From Marisediminitalea lipolytica (GTDB taxonomy: Bacteria > Pseudomonadota > Gammaproteobacteria > Enterobacterales > Alteromonadaceae), in NCBI RefSeq assembly GCF_001758465.1, contig NZ_MJIC01000015.1:682001-746000 (forward strand): a stretch of DNA of 64,000 bases. Reading direction: 5' to 3'. The first letter of the stretch is position 1; each line of letters begins with the position of its first letter. The notes beneath the pieces are model-generated. The model saw only the letters and a program-made list of their open reading frames with translations, searched no databases and was not told the DNA's origin. Made by a program: the position numbers and the translations under genes. Positions 1 to 6,649 of the stretch are shown here, piece by piece.

Positions 1-316
1 CTTCCATAATGAACAGTTCGCGGACGGGTTCGTTAGGGCGAACACCAAATACTTTACCTTTTAACCAACCCACTTTTTCTTTGGTTGGGTCTAAATCGCC
101 ATCCAGGCGGGCATAAGTATCACGGTTCCATTCCGGATTTTTAAAATCGATGGTGGTCAGAAAGCTGGGCGTTTCCTTACTTACGCTGACCTGTGGTGCA
201 GTCGGTTTTTCGGCTGACGCAGTACAGGCTGTCGTTAGAAACGCTGCAACCAGCGCTGTTGCCAGCGTCTTACGGCTAGCACTTTGCGGGATGAACCGTG
301 TTAAAAAATTATTCAT
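1..316 (-). CDS. DUF1838-family exported protein (C-terminus cut by window edge)
   Basis: An open frame from ATG at 316 runs off the left end, giving about 105 residues of the N-terminus. Residues 1-33 look like a signal peptide: basic start, hydrophobic stretch, then TACTAS. The mature part contains YARLDGDLDP and GKVFGVRPNEPVRELF, which I recall as the opening of DUF1838 proteins. That family has no established reaction. The gene sits downstream of a degenerate FNR-like box at 395-408 with a TAAGCT hexamer at promoter spacing, so it probably has its own promoter and shares regulation with the genes at 1194 and 2451. The family assignment rests on memory of the motif; the export signal is directly visible. 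Confidence 0.7.
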   Translation of the reverse strand, partial: MNNFLTRFIPQSASRKTLATALVAAFLTTACTASAEKPTAPQVSVSKETPSFLTTIDFKNPEWNRDTYARLDGDLDPTKEKVGWLKGKVFGVRPNEPVRELFIME

Positions 317-394
317 TGCCACATCCTAGATTTTTTCAATTTAATAATAAGTGTAATGCAGACTCAGCTTAGACCGTTACAAATAAGACAGTCT

Positions 395-408
395 TTGAGA
401 ATTGTCAT
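395..408 (-). promoter_or_regulatory. degenerate FNR-like box upstream of the DUF1838 gene
   Basis: On the minus strand the sequence is ATGACAATTCTCAA, to be compared with the FNR consensus TTGAT-N4-ATCAA. It keeps TGA and TCAA with the correct N4 spacing but has mismatches in both halves. It lies 79 bp upstream of the ATG at 316. A TAAGCT hexamer about 30 bp downstream of its centre could be the -10. Alone it would be weak; it matters because similar sites stand at the same distance from the genes starting at 1913 and 3893. Confidence 0.35.
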
Positions 409-525
409 GTTTGGGGCATAAAAGCGAATATTTCTCATTTGGGTGGGAAAGGACTATAGCCGCTTTGGTTTGAAGCTTAAAGCGAGCAGATCTGAATGTG
501 CCAGACCTGCTAAACAGACCGGGGG

Positions 526-1062
526 TTAAAAGAGGTAACTGACCCCAAGGCCATAACTGTTTAAAGTTATCTCGTTGCTGTTGGTGCGGTCGGTATAATC
601 GAAATTCACATGCCAGTTTGAATTCACACGGTAGTCAACGCGAGCCGACCAGGCAAAGCCGTCTTCTTTTTGAGTTTCGGTGATGCCTGTAATGGGATCG
701 GTTGCTTCCAGTTCTGTATGCGCAAAACCAAGGCCTAGATCAAACAGAAAGCCTTCTCGGCGAGGGGTTTGAAGTCTGACAAATACTGCCTGATTCGCGC
801 CTAGTTCTACAGGTACCCCTGCTAAATCATCGTCGCTATCAGTTACCCCGGTTTGTATTTCCAGCGCAATTCCCTCAAATAAAAAAATTCCGCCACGCAG
901 GGACAGGTTAATCAGGCCAGCATCGTCGTCTGCCCCATTTATTTTCAGGTTAACCCTTTGCAAATCACTGCCAATGTAGAAATCCAAAGGTTGTGGGGCT
1001 GGTTCGCTGGCGTTGGCAAGGGCGCAGGTCGACAACAGCATTGCGCCTTGTAAATATCTCAT
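526..1062 (-). CDS. small outer-membrane beta-barrel protein
   Basis: This 178-residue protein has a short signal peptide (cleavage probably after ANA, about residue 18) and then alternating hydrophobic/polar segments such as FYIGSDLQRVNLKI and WHVNFDYTDRT. It ends in GLGVSYLF, and a C-terminal phenylalanine is the usual signal for BAM-dependent outer-membrane insertion. Length and strand pattern fit an eight-stranded OmpA/OmpW-type barrel (porin family/OMP_b-brl). No function can be assigned. The ATG at 1062 is the natural start because it opens the signal peptide. It lies between the DUF1838 gene and another secreted protein on the same strand, with long gaps, so probably not one operon. 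Confidence 0.75.
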   Translation of the reverse strand: MRYLQGAMLLSTCALANASEPAPQPLDFYIGSDLQRVNLKINGADDDAGLINLSLRGGIFLFEGIALEIQTGVTDSDDDLAGVPVELGANQAVFVRLQTPRREGFLFDLGLGFAHTELEATDPITGITETQKEDGFAWSARVDYRVNSNWHVNFDYTDRTNSNEITLNSYGLGVSYLF

Positions 1063-1193
1063 ATAATTCCTTGTTTCTGATGAACTTTAGTGCTTTAAAA
1101 GAGCGGCAAGACTAACCAACAAAGGAACATAAGTAAACACGTCAGGCTTACAGGCTGGTGCTGTTTATCACGGCAGTATGTTACTGCCCGAAA

Positions 1194-1913
1194 TTACTTT
1201 ATCGGCGAGGCCTGATAGTTACCTTGTTCATCAATGGTGACGATGCTGCCAACCTGATATTGCTGTTGGAGTTGCTGAGTCAGTTCTTCAAAATCCTGTT
1301 GCGTGATTCGGGTTGCCGAAAATACTGACACGCCGCGTAGCGGTGTTTCTTCTGCTTTGGCGGCATAATGGCCATTAATCCCCAGACTGGCGGTAATCCT
1401 GGAATTTGCTGTTGGCACGGTGATAAGCATCTTATAGGCGATTTCGCCGCTGTCTTTGTAAGCGACGGTCATCATAGCCGAGTCCTCAGAGACCGAGTCA
1501 AGCCAGGTACGCTGGTTATGGCTGTAGCGATTTAATGGCGCAAATTCCACATGCGAGGCATCTTCTTTAGCAACGCCCCGGGTTACCTGGACTAACTGGA
1601 CGCCCTTATCCTCAGGGATATCCAGCCCCAGCGCTTTAGCGGCGAACGCCCCCGGCGGATAGAACTTGCGTTCTTCCGAAGTTACTGTGTCGCCTTCGGT
1701 AGCAATGGCGTTCAGGGTTTGATAATGGGGGATCTTCGGCTTGTACTGACCGTCCATATAGGTGTTTTCGCTGGACCAGTAGCCTACGGAAGCTTGCCAG
1801 AAAGGTTCCTGTTCGAGGGATGCAGCCAGAGCTGACTGGCACAACACAAGTGATGCGGTGAGTGTGCAAATACGGGTCAGGCACTGTGCCCGAAAAAAGG
1901 ATGTTACCAACAT
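1194..1913 (-). CDS. uncharacterised secreted protein
   Basis: I do not recognise this family. The ATG at 1913 is preferred over the one at 1925 because GGAG stands 6 nt upstream of it. The 239-residue product begins with a signal peptide ending near QSALAAS, followed by a soluble domain without membrane segments. Visible features are an aromatic-rich stretch (FWQASVGYWSSENTYMDG) and a Gln-rich stretch near the C-terminus (ELTQQLQQQYQ). An FNR-like box stands 82 bp upstream of the start, as for the neighbouring amine oxidase, so the two may be co-regulated. A periplasmic role is inferred from the signal peptide alone. Confidence 0.7.
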   Translation of the reverse strand: MLVTSFFRAQCLTRICTLTASLVLCQSALAASLEQEPFWQASVGYWSSENTYMDGQYKPKIPHYQTLNAIATEGDTVTSEERKFYPPGAFAAKALGLDIPEDKGVQLVQVTRGVAKEDASHVEFAPLNRYSHNQRTWLDSVSEDSAMMTVAYKDSGEIAYKMLITVPTANSRITASLGINGHYAAKAEETPLRGVSVFSATRITQQDFEELTQQLQQQYQVGSIVTIDEQGNYQASPIK

Positions 1914-1994
1914 GATGGACTCCATGGTACGCCTGAATTTAGCAAGCGTTGTAATAGCGTCCTGTCAGCTTAGAAGTGAGTAGTGGCAATAGCC

Positions 1995-2008
1995 TTAACA
2001 AAAATCAA
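1995..2008 (-). promoter_or_regulatory. FNR-like box upstream of the secreted-protein gene
   Basis: The minus strand reads TTGATTTTTGTTAA. The left half matches TTGAT exactly; the right half GTTAA has two differences from ATCAA. It lies 82 bp upstream of the ATG at 1913, with TAAGCT as a possible -10 at 1967-1972, about 30 bp from the site centre. The same TCTAAGCTGA stretch occurs at the equivalent place in the DUF1838 promoter. Confidence 0.45.
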
Positions 2009-2078
2009 AGAAATCAGATTAAACATAAAGGCAGCGTTTGAGAAAGTCCGGCCATGGCTGGCCGGACCCGTAAAATAA

Positions 2079-2381
2079 TTATAAAGACGAGAAATAGGCA
2101 GCCAGGTTGGCAATATCTTCGTCAGACAATGGCTTAGCCATCATGCTCATCATGGGATCTTTGCGTACATCGCCGCGAAAATCTTTAAGTTGCTTTTCCA
2201 GGTATGCGGCTTTCTGACCCGCAAGGTTTGGCCACATTGGACTATGGCTGATACCTTCGGCACCGTGACAAGCGGCACACTGACCAGACAACGCTTTACC
2301 TTTTTCGATATCTGCTGCATTAGCAGTACCCAGTGACAGCCCCAGGAAGGCGGCCAGAGCAGTTATTTTTACTATTTTCAT
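2079..2381 (-). CDS. cytochrome c553-type monohaem cytochrome c
   Basis: This is a 100-residue periplasmic electron carrier. A signal peptide ends at ANA (about residue 22), then the haem motif CAACH covers C35, C38 and H39. MMSMM near residues 77-81 supplies candidate axial methionines, and the family-typical LSDEDIANLAAYFSSL closes the protein. The ATG at 2381 is chosen over the GTG at 2387 because GGAG stands 5 nt before it. It lies 69 bp downstream of the amine oxidase on the same strand, so it is probably co-transcribed and could accept electrons from that oxidase. No terminator is visible between the two. Confidence 0.9.
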   Translation of the reverse strand: MKIVKITALAAFLGLSLGTANAADIEKGKALSGQCAACHGAEGISHSPMWPNLAGQKAAYLEKQLKDFRGDVRKDPMMSMMAKPLSDEDIANLAAYFSSL

Positions 2382-2450
2382 ATTCACTCCAAAACATTAC
2401 GCTGCACAATTAGTATCGTACAATTTTCTCAAATAGACAGTCTCTAGTGC

Positions 2451-3893
2451 TTAAGCACTAATTTTAGCTATTATTTCGTTGGCAGCGCGTTCACCCGACT
2501 CCAGTGCACCCTCCATACCAGAGCCCCATTGTGCCGTATGTTCGCCGGCAAAATGCAGGTTATCGGCTGGCAGAGCCATGGTATTCGCATAGCGCGCTAA
2601 CTGGCCCGGGTGCCATACTGCAAAGCTGCCTTTTGACATGGCCTGATTGGTCCAGGTATAGGTTTTAACGAAGCGCACAGCGCCTTTGGCTTCTGGCAGT
2701 GCTTCGTAGAACGATTTAATGATTTTTGCCTCGGCTTCTTTTTGTGAAAGCTGAGCAATCATGTCGGCACCTTTACCATTTATCCAGACAGTGAGGTTGG
2801 TTATGCGGCCAACGTTACTTGGGTCGCTGGCAAATACGCGCTCGATTACCGAGTCAGACCACACATTTGGCAAGAATCCTTTTCCTTCCCAGAACGGTGT
2901 TTCAACTGCAAAGTGAGCCTGATATACCTTGCCATAGGCCAGCTGCTGGATAGCTTCTTGCTGGATTGCAGGCAGGGGTACCTGAATATCCACATTGCGT
3001 AAAGTTGCAAAAGGTACCGCTGCAATTACATATTTGGCTGAATGTTCACTGCCATCGGCGCAGGTCACGGTATAGTTTGCGCCGGCTTTAGCAATTTTGC
3101 TGACGACTGAGTTTAAGCGAACATCACCTTTTAAGTTTCTGGCCATGGCTTCGGGCACGCGCTGGTTACCGCCATTAGCCATTTTAAGTCCGCCTGGTGT
3201 GCGCATAGATTGCATCACAATGGCATTATTACGGTGTAAAAACAGTAACGAGGCTTCTTCCAGCCTGGGGCCGTAGTTATTGCTGATGCCGGCAATGTCG
3301 ATAGACGCCTGATTAATGCCTTTGGCTTTAAACAAGTCGGCAACCGGGTAGTCGAGCTTGGCAAATTCAGGATTTAACCAGGCGTTGCTGGCATCGAAGG
3401 GCGGCATACCCATAACGGTGTTCAGCAGGCGGTCTGGTAAAACTGATTTGTAGGCTTCAGGAAACGGGTTTTGTGGCGCTGTAGCCCATTCGGTTGGCAG
3501 AATACGCTGGCCACCAGCATGAATAATCTGGCGAACCGGCTCATTGCCCAGCATAAAGTTAACGTTATGCAGCGGCACGCCGTTTTTGGCGGCAACGTAA
3601 ATCATGCGGCCATAGTTTGGCCCAATAGTTTGGCCGCCCGCTTCGGGCGCGCCGGGGACTTCGTTAAGGGTATGCAAACGACCACCAATGCGATCGCGTC
3701 CTTCCAGGACTTTTACCGATAAGCCTGCTTGCTCGAGCAGGTCGGCAGCATACAAGCCAGACAGGCCCGCGCCGATTACAATGACGTCGGTTTTAGCTGC
3801 GGCCCAGCTCATGGGCGACAGCATGCTGGCCCCTAAAATTGCGCCACTGGCTTGTAAAAACTGACGTCGGTTAAATTGGTTCGATTTGCTCAT
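2451..3893 (-). CDS. Tat-exported flavin monoamine oxidase family protein
   Basis: This 480-residue FAD enzyme belongs to the monoamine oxidase/L-amino-acid oxidase superfamily. The ATG at 3893 places a twin-arginine signal (NRRQFLQ) at residues 8-14, ahead of a hydrophobic stretch ending SWAAA, so the folded flavoprotein is exported to the periplasm. The dinucleotide fold reads VIGAGLSGLYAADLLEQAG, followed by RDRIGGRLHT. The C-terminal FAD motif is FAGEHTAQWGSGMEGALESG. The substrate cannot be read from sequence; amines or amino acids are expected for the family. The cytochrome c gene directly downstream suggests electrons may go to the respiratory chain rather than only to oxygen (inference). 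An FNR-like box precedes it at 3975. Confidence 0.88.
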   Translation of the reverse strand: MSKSNQFNRRQFLQASGAILGASMLSPMSWAAAKTDVIVIGAGLSGLYAADLLEQAGLSVKVLEGRDRIGGRLHTLNEVPGAPEAGGQTIGPNYGRMIYVAAKNGVPLHNVNFMLGNEPVRQIIHAGGQRILPTEWATAPQNPFPEAYKSVLPDRLLNTVMGMPPFDASNAWLNPEFAKLDYPVADLFKAKGINQASIDIAGISNNYGPRLEEASLLFLHRNNAIVMQSMRTPGGLKMANGGNQRVPEAMARNLKGDVRLNSVVSKIAKAGANYTVTCADGSEHSAKYVIAAVPFATLRNVDIQVPLPAIQQEAIQQLAYGKVYQAHFAVETPFWEGKGFLPNVWSDSVIERVFASDPSNVGRITNLTVWINGKGADMIAQLSQKEAEAKIIKSFYEALPEAKGAVRFVKTYTWTNQAMSKGSFAVWHPGQLARYANTMALPADNLHFAGEHTAQWGSGMEGALESGERAANEIIAKISA

Positions 3894-3974
3894 AATGCAG
3901 GCATCTCTTTGCTGTGGCGGCTTAGCGCCAGAATTCCCATTACTGCATCCTATGGGCATGAAATCGGTGCAGCA

Positions 3975-3988
3975 TTGATTATTGTCAA
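3975..3988 (-). promoter_or_regulatory. FNR-type operator upstream of the amine oxidase operon
   Basis: The minus strand reads TTGACAATAATCAA, one mismatch from TTGAT-N4-ATCAA. A TAGGAT hexamer at 3947-3952 stands where the -10 should be for a site centred near -41.5. The ATG at 3893 is 82 bp away. The terminator of the neighbouring regulator gene (4007-4033) lies just beyond it, so this segment must carry the operon's own promoter. Confidence 0.55.
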
Positions 3989-4006
3989 GTTAGCTAAGAT
4001 GGAACG

Positions 4007-4033
4007 AAAAAGGAGTCACGCAGACTCCTTTTT
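4007..4033 (-). terminator. Rho-independent terminator after the Crp/Fnr gene
   Basis: A perfect 11-bp stem, AAAAAGGAGTC paired with GACTCCTTTTT, has a 5-nt loop (ACGCA). Read on the minus strand it ends in a run of T, directly downstream of the regulator that ends at 4055. Symmetry allows bidirectional action. Confidence 0.85.
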
Positions 4034-4054
4034 GGCTGTTAAATAATTAGACCA

Positions 4055-4762
4055 TCAGGTATCAGCAAGTTCACTGACTTTTGCGATATCAAGTATTTGC
4101 AGCACGTTAAGCTGAGGAAAAGCGATTAATCCATCGGCTTTTAACTTGGCCAGAGAGCGGCTTACTGTTTCAATGGTCAGGCCCAGGTAATCAGCCATAT
4201 CCTGACGGGTCATATATAACTCGACCCGATCCGGGCGGGCACCGGGTAAACGTTCTAATAACTGCATAAACAAAAAGCATAAACGCTCGTGTGCTTTCTT
4301 TTGTCCAAGAATATACAGTTGGTCGAGGATCCGGTTAAAAATACGCGAGCTAATCTCGGCAATATTGGTTTTCAGGTGCGGTAATTCATCGGCCAGCGTG
4401 TACAGGCGTTTGCGGTTAAATTTGTACAGCTCTGTTTTGGTCAGGCTACGCACGGCGTAGTCGTAGTGGGCTGAGTTGGTGATACCTAAAAAGTCACCAG
4501 GAAATAAAAAGCCCAGAACCTGACGGCGGCCATTGTTAGAAACGCGCTCAATGGCGACAGTACCGCTAATCACATTGTAGACGTGATCAGAAGGCGCATT
4601 TTGGCGGAACAGGTAATCACCGGCATTACATTTAGTTTGGTCCGCACAGCTCTCCAGGGTATCCAACTCAACGTTGGTCATATCGTGAAAGAGTGCACAG
4701 TCGTTATACGCGAGGCGTCCATGCATCGGGCGAATATGTTTAGGGATAAAAATAGTCGACAT
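4055..4762 (-). CDS. Crp/Fnr family transcriptional regulator (FNR-type recognition helix)
   Basis: This 235-residue regulator has an N-terminal cyclic-nucleotide-binding fold (about residues 25-140, with the GDFLGI turn), a long dimer helix and a C-terminal winged helix. The recognition helix DYLGLTIETVSRSLAKL carries the E-xx-SR pattern of FNR, which reads TTGAT half-sites, not the RE-xx-GR pattern of CRP. Cysteines are present at 22, 39 and 45 but not in the tight FNR iron-sulfur arrangement, so the signal is unknown. The start at 4762 follows AGAGGTAA at good spacing; the upstream TTG has none. FNR-like boxes at 395, 1995 and 3975 are the obvious candidate targets. A paralogue lies at 12507. 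Confidence 0.9.
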   Translation of the reverse strand: MSTIFIPKHIRPMHGRLAYNDCALFHDMTNVELDTLESCADQTKCNAGDYLFRQNAPSDHVYNVISGTVAIERVSNNGRRQVLGFLFPGDFLGITNSAHYDYAVRSLTKTELYKFNRKRLYTLADELPHLKTNIAEISSRIFNRILDQLYILGQKKAHERLCFLFMQLLERLPGARPDRVELYMTRQDMADYLGLTIETVSRSLAKLKADGLIAFPQLNVLQILDIAKVSELADT

Positions 4763-5105
4763 AGCCGTATTACCTCTGTTTTGTGGCAACCCTTACTACC
4801 AGGCCTGCTACAGTTTACTCAAGAATAAAATAGCAATATTTGCGCCAGATCCAGATCTTTTGCGCCGATCCAGATAAACCGCCTTCTTCACAATGGTTTG
4901 TTATTATAATGTTAAAGTTATAATGATATGTCAATGTATTTATTTGGGGCGTTTGCCCCACATTGGAGCAGCGGATGTTTTAATGGAGTGCACTTTCCGT
5001 TCATGATTTATACTTGTGCTTAGACAAGAAAAAAACCGTTGCATACCCTATTTAATCTAATATGATATATAGTTATAACAATTAAACAAAATAGGAGTTT
5101 TAATT
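4763..5105. other. divergent intergenic region between regulator and thioesterase genes
   Basis: This 343-bp AT-rich gap must carry the promoters of the minus-strand Crp/Fnr gene and the plus-strand thioesterase gene. AATATGATATATAG near 5058-5072 could be a -10 region for the latter, and TAGGAG at 5092-5097 is its ribosome-binding site. I find no FNR box, repeat or RNA structure I could defend. Confidence 0.4.
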
Positions 5106-5525
5106 ATGCGGTTTTTAACTCGCCGATTAGTCATGCCCAATGATTTAAATTATGCCAATGCGTTATTTGGTGGCCGTGCGTTAGAATGGATTGACGAAGA
5201 GGCAGCGATCTATGCTTCTTGTCAGCTTGAAACTAACAGCCTGGTAACCAAGCACATGGGCGCCATTGCATTTGAAAGTCCTGCTTTGCAAGGGGATGTG
5301 GTGGAATTTGGTTTAACCACCAAAGCGGTAGGCAGAACATCCATTACAGTGAGCTGTCTGGTGCGTAACAAGGCCACCAAAACCACGATTTGTCTGGCCG
5401 ATGATATTGTCTTTGTTCAGGTAGACCCGGCAACACGCCGCCCGGTTCCCCATGGTAAAACCATGGAGATTTTGCGGGATCAAACGCGCAAGGAACTGTC
5501 TACCCTTAATCTGGATATGGTATGA
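5106..5525 (+). CDS. acyl-CoA thioesterase, YciA-like hotdog fold
   Basis: This 139-residue cytosolic single-hotdog thioesterase would hydrolyse acyl-CoA to free acid and CoA. The family signature is clear: MPNDLNYANALFGGRALEWIDEEAAIYA carries the N-x-x-x-x-FGG segment and the catalytic Asp/Glu of the BACH/YciA group. VEFGLTTKAVGRTSITVSCLV is the central strand pair. TAGGAG precedes the ATG by 8 nt. Its stop overlaps the next thioesterase gene by 4 nt (ATGA), so the two are translationally coupled and presumably act on related acyl-CoAs; chain-length preference cannot be read. Confidence 0.88.
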   Translation: MRFLTRRLVMPNDLNYANALFGGRALEWIDEEAAIYASCQLETNSLVTKHMGAIAFESPALQGDVVEFGLTTKAVGRTSITVSCLVRNKATKTTICLADDIVFVQVDPATRRPVPHGKTMEILRDQTRKELSTLNLDMV

Positions 5526-5965
5526 GCGACTTCGATTTCGACGTACTGATAGCTGCGGCACATGATCGCGCCGCTAAACAGGGGCTAAAAGCTGGCCCTG
5601 CCCAACAAGGATTTACGGCTCTGTTTGGGCCGGTGTTTAGTAGTGGGACTGACTGCTATTTGTTTGTTGATGAGCGGCATACTAACCCTGAGGGTTTTGT
5701 GCATGGCGGGCTACTTAGCGCGTTTGTCGATTATGTGTTTTATGTCAGTGCGCTTGCGCAACTGCCTGACAACGCAGTTTGTCCGACTATCGATCTACAA
5801 TTGCAGTATCTGGCGGCTGCCAGAGCGGGCGATACCCTTACCGGCAAGGCCAGTGTGCTGCGCGAAACTCGGGATTTACTGTTTGTGCGTGGTGAAGTGC
5901 TGGCTGATGACAAGCTTATTGTTGCGGCCAGTGGTGTGTATAAGAAGATACACCACCAGCCATAG
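5522..5965 (+). CDS. PaaI-type hotdog thioesterase
   Basis: This 147-residue protein carries the PaaI/4HBT-2 signature: NPEGFVHGGLLSAFVDYVFYVSA, where HGG binds CoA and the following helix holds the acidic residue (Asp). The strand TIDLQLQYLAAARAGDTLTGKASVLRET follows the family pattern. It starts within the stop of the YciA-like gene (ATGA overlap), forming a two-gene thioesterase operon, and ends 9 bp from a convergent PEBP-like gene. PaaI itself removes ring-hydroxylated phenylacetyl-CoA; nothing here points to that pathway, so the substrate is open. Confidence 0.85.
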   Translation: MSDFDFDVLIAAAHDRAAKQGLKAGPAQQGFTALFGPVFSSGTDCYLFVDERHTNPEGFVHGGLLSAFVDYVFYVSALAQLPDNAVCPTIDLQLQYLAAARAGDTLTGKASVLRETRDLLFVRGEVLADDKLIVAASGVYKKIHHQP

Positions 5966-5973
5966 GTTTTCCG

Positions 5974-6531
5974 TTAGCGGGAATAGGTAGTGGTAATGCT
6001 GCCTTTATCCAGCATATTGGCGTGGATCATAAAGCCTACCATAGCGCCGGTTGAGTCGGCCGCCACTTCGATTTTTTCTGTGCCCAGTGCATACACCGTT
6101 ACGATATAACGATGGGGTTTATCTCCTGGTGGTGGACAAGCGCCACCAAACCCTGGGCCACCAAAGTCTGTTTTACCCTGTACGGCCCCAGCGGGCAGCT
6201 TAGCGCCATCAGGCGTACCAGCACCCACTGGCAACGACAACGTTGAGGCCGGCAAGTTATATACTACCCAATGCCACCATCCGGAACCGGTTGGTGCGTC
6301 GGGGTCGTACATGGTAACAGCATAACTTTTGGTGCCTTGCGGCCCGGCTGACCAGCTAAGATCCGGTGAGATGTTCTGACCACTACAGCCAAAACCGGCA
6401 AACACCTGTGACTGAGTTAACACGCTGCCATCCGGGGCTGCTTTACTGCTTACTTCAATAGCTGCCATCGACGCAGTACTGCACGCTAACAGTGAAAATA
6501 GCGAAACTGAACGAATAAGAGATTTAATCAT
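5974..6531 (-). CDS. YbhB/YbcL family PEBP-like protein, exported
   Basis: This 185-residue protein has a signal peptide (ends near ASMAAIEVSS) and a phosphatidylethanolamine-binding-protein fold. Signature pieces are NISPDLSWSAGPQGTKSYAVTMYDPDAPTGSGWWHWVVYNLP and KPHRYIVTVYALG, which include the DPDAP and H-W-V anion-pocket motifs. E. coli YbhB/YbcL relatives are named after Raf kinase inhibitor protein but their bacterial ligands are poorly known. It carries its own AAGGAG site before the ATG at 6531. A perfect hairpin at 6554-6574 stands just upstream in the leader. Confidence 0.9.
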   Translation of the reverse strand: MIKSLIRSVSLFSLLACSTASMAAIEVSSKAAPDGSVLTQSQVFAGFGCSGQNISPDLSWSAGPQGTKSYAVTMYDPDAPTGSGWWHWVVYNLPASTLSLPVGAGTPDGAKLPAGAVQGKTDFGGPGFGGACPPPGDKPHRYIVTVYALGTEKIEVAADSTGAMVGFMIHANMLDKGSITTTYSR

Positions 6532-6553
6532 AAAACGCTCCTTGTAGGGTGAA

Positions 6554-6574
6554 CGTCAGGGAAACTCCCTGACG
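6554..6574. repeat. perfect inverted repeat upstream of the PEBP-like gene
   Basis: CGTCAGGGA and TCCCTGACG form a 9-bp perfect stem around AAC. It lies between the terminator at 6591-6624 and the PEBP-like start at 6531, and has no T-run on either side. It could be a regulator site or a leader hairpin; there is no further support for either. Confidence 0.55.
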
Positions 6575-6590
6575 CTAATAAAATAAAGCA

Positions 6591-6624
6591 AAAAGCGGCA
6601 TTATCCAAAGGATAAGCCGCTTTT
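6591..6624 (-). terminator. terminator downstream of the TonB receptor
   Basis: AAAAGCGGC-A-TTATCC pairs with GGATAA-GCCGCTTTT, giving 15 bp with one bulged base and an AAA loop. It lies 26 bp past the stop of the minus-strand receptor gene, and the minus strand continues with A/T-rich sequence. Confidence 0.8.
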
Positions 6625-6649
6625 AAGTTTTTTTACTTACGTTGACGAA

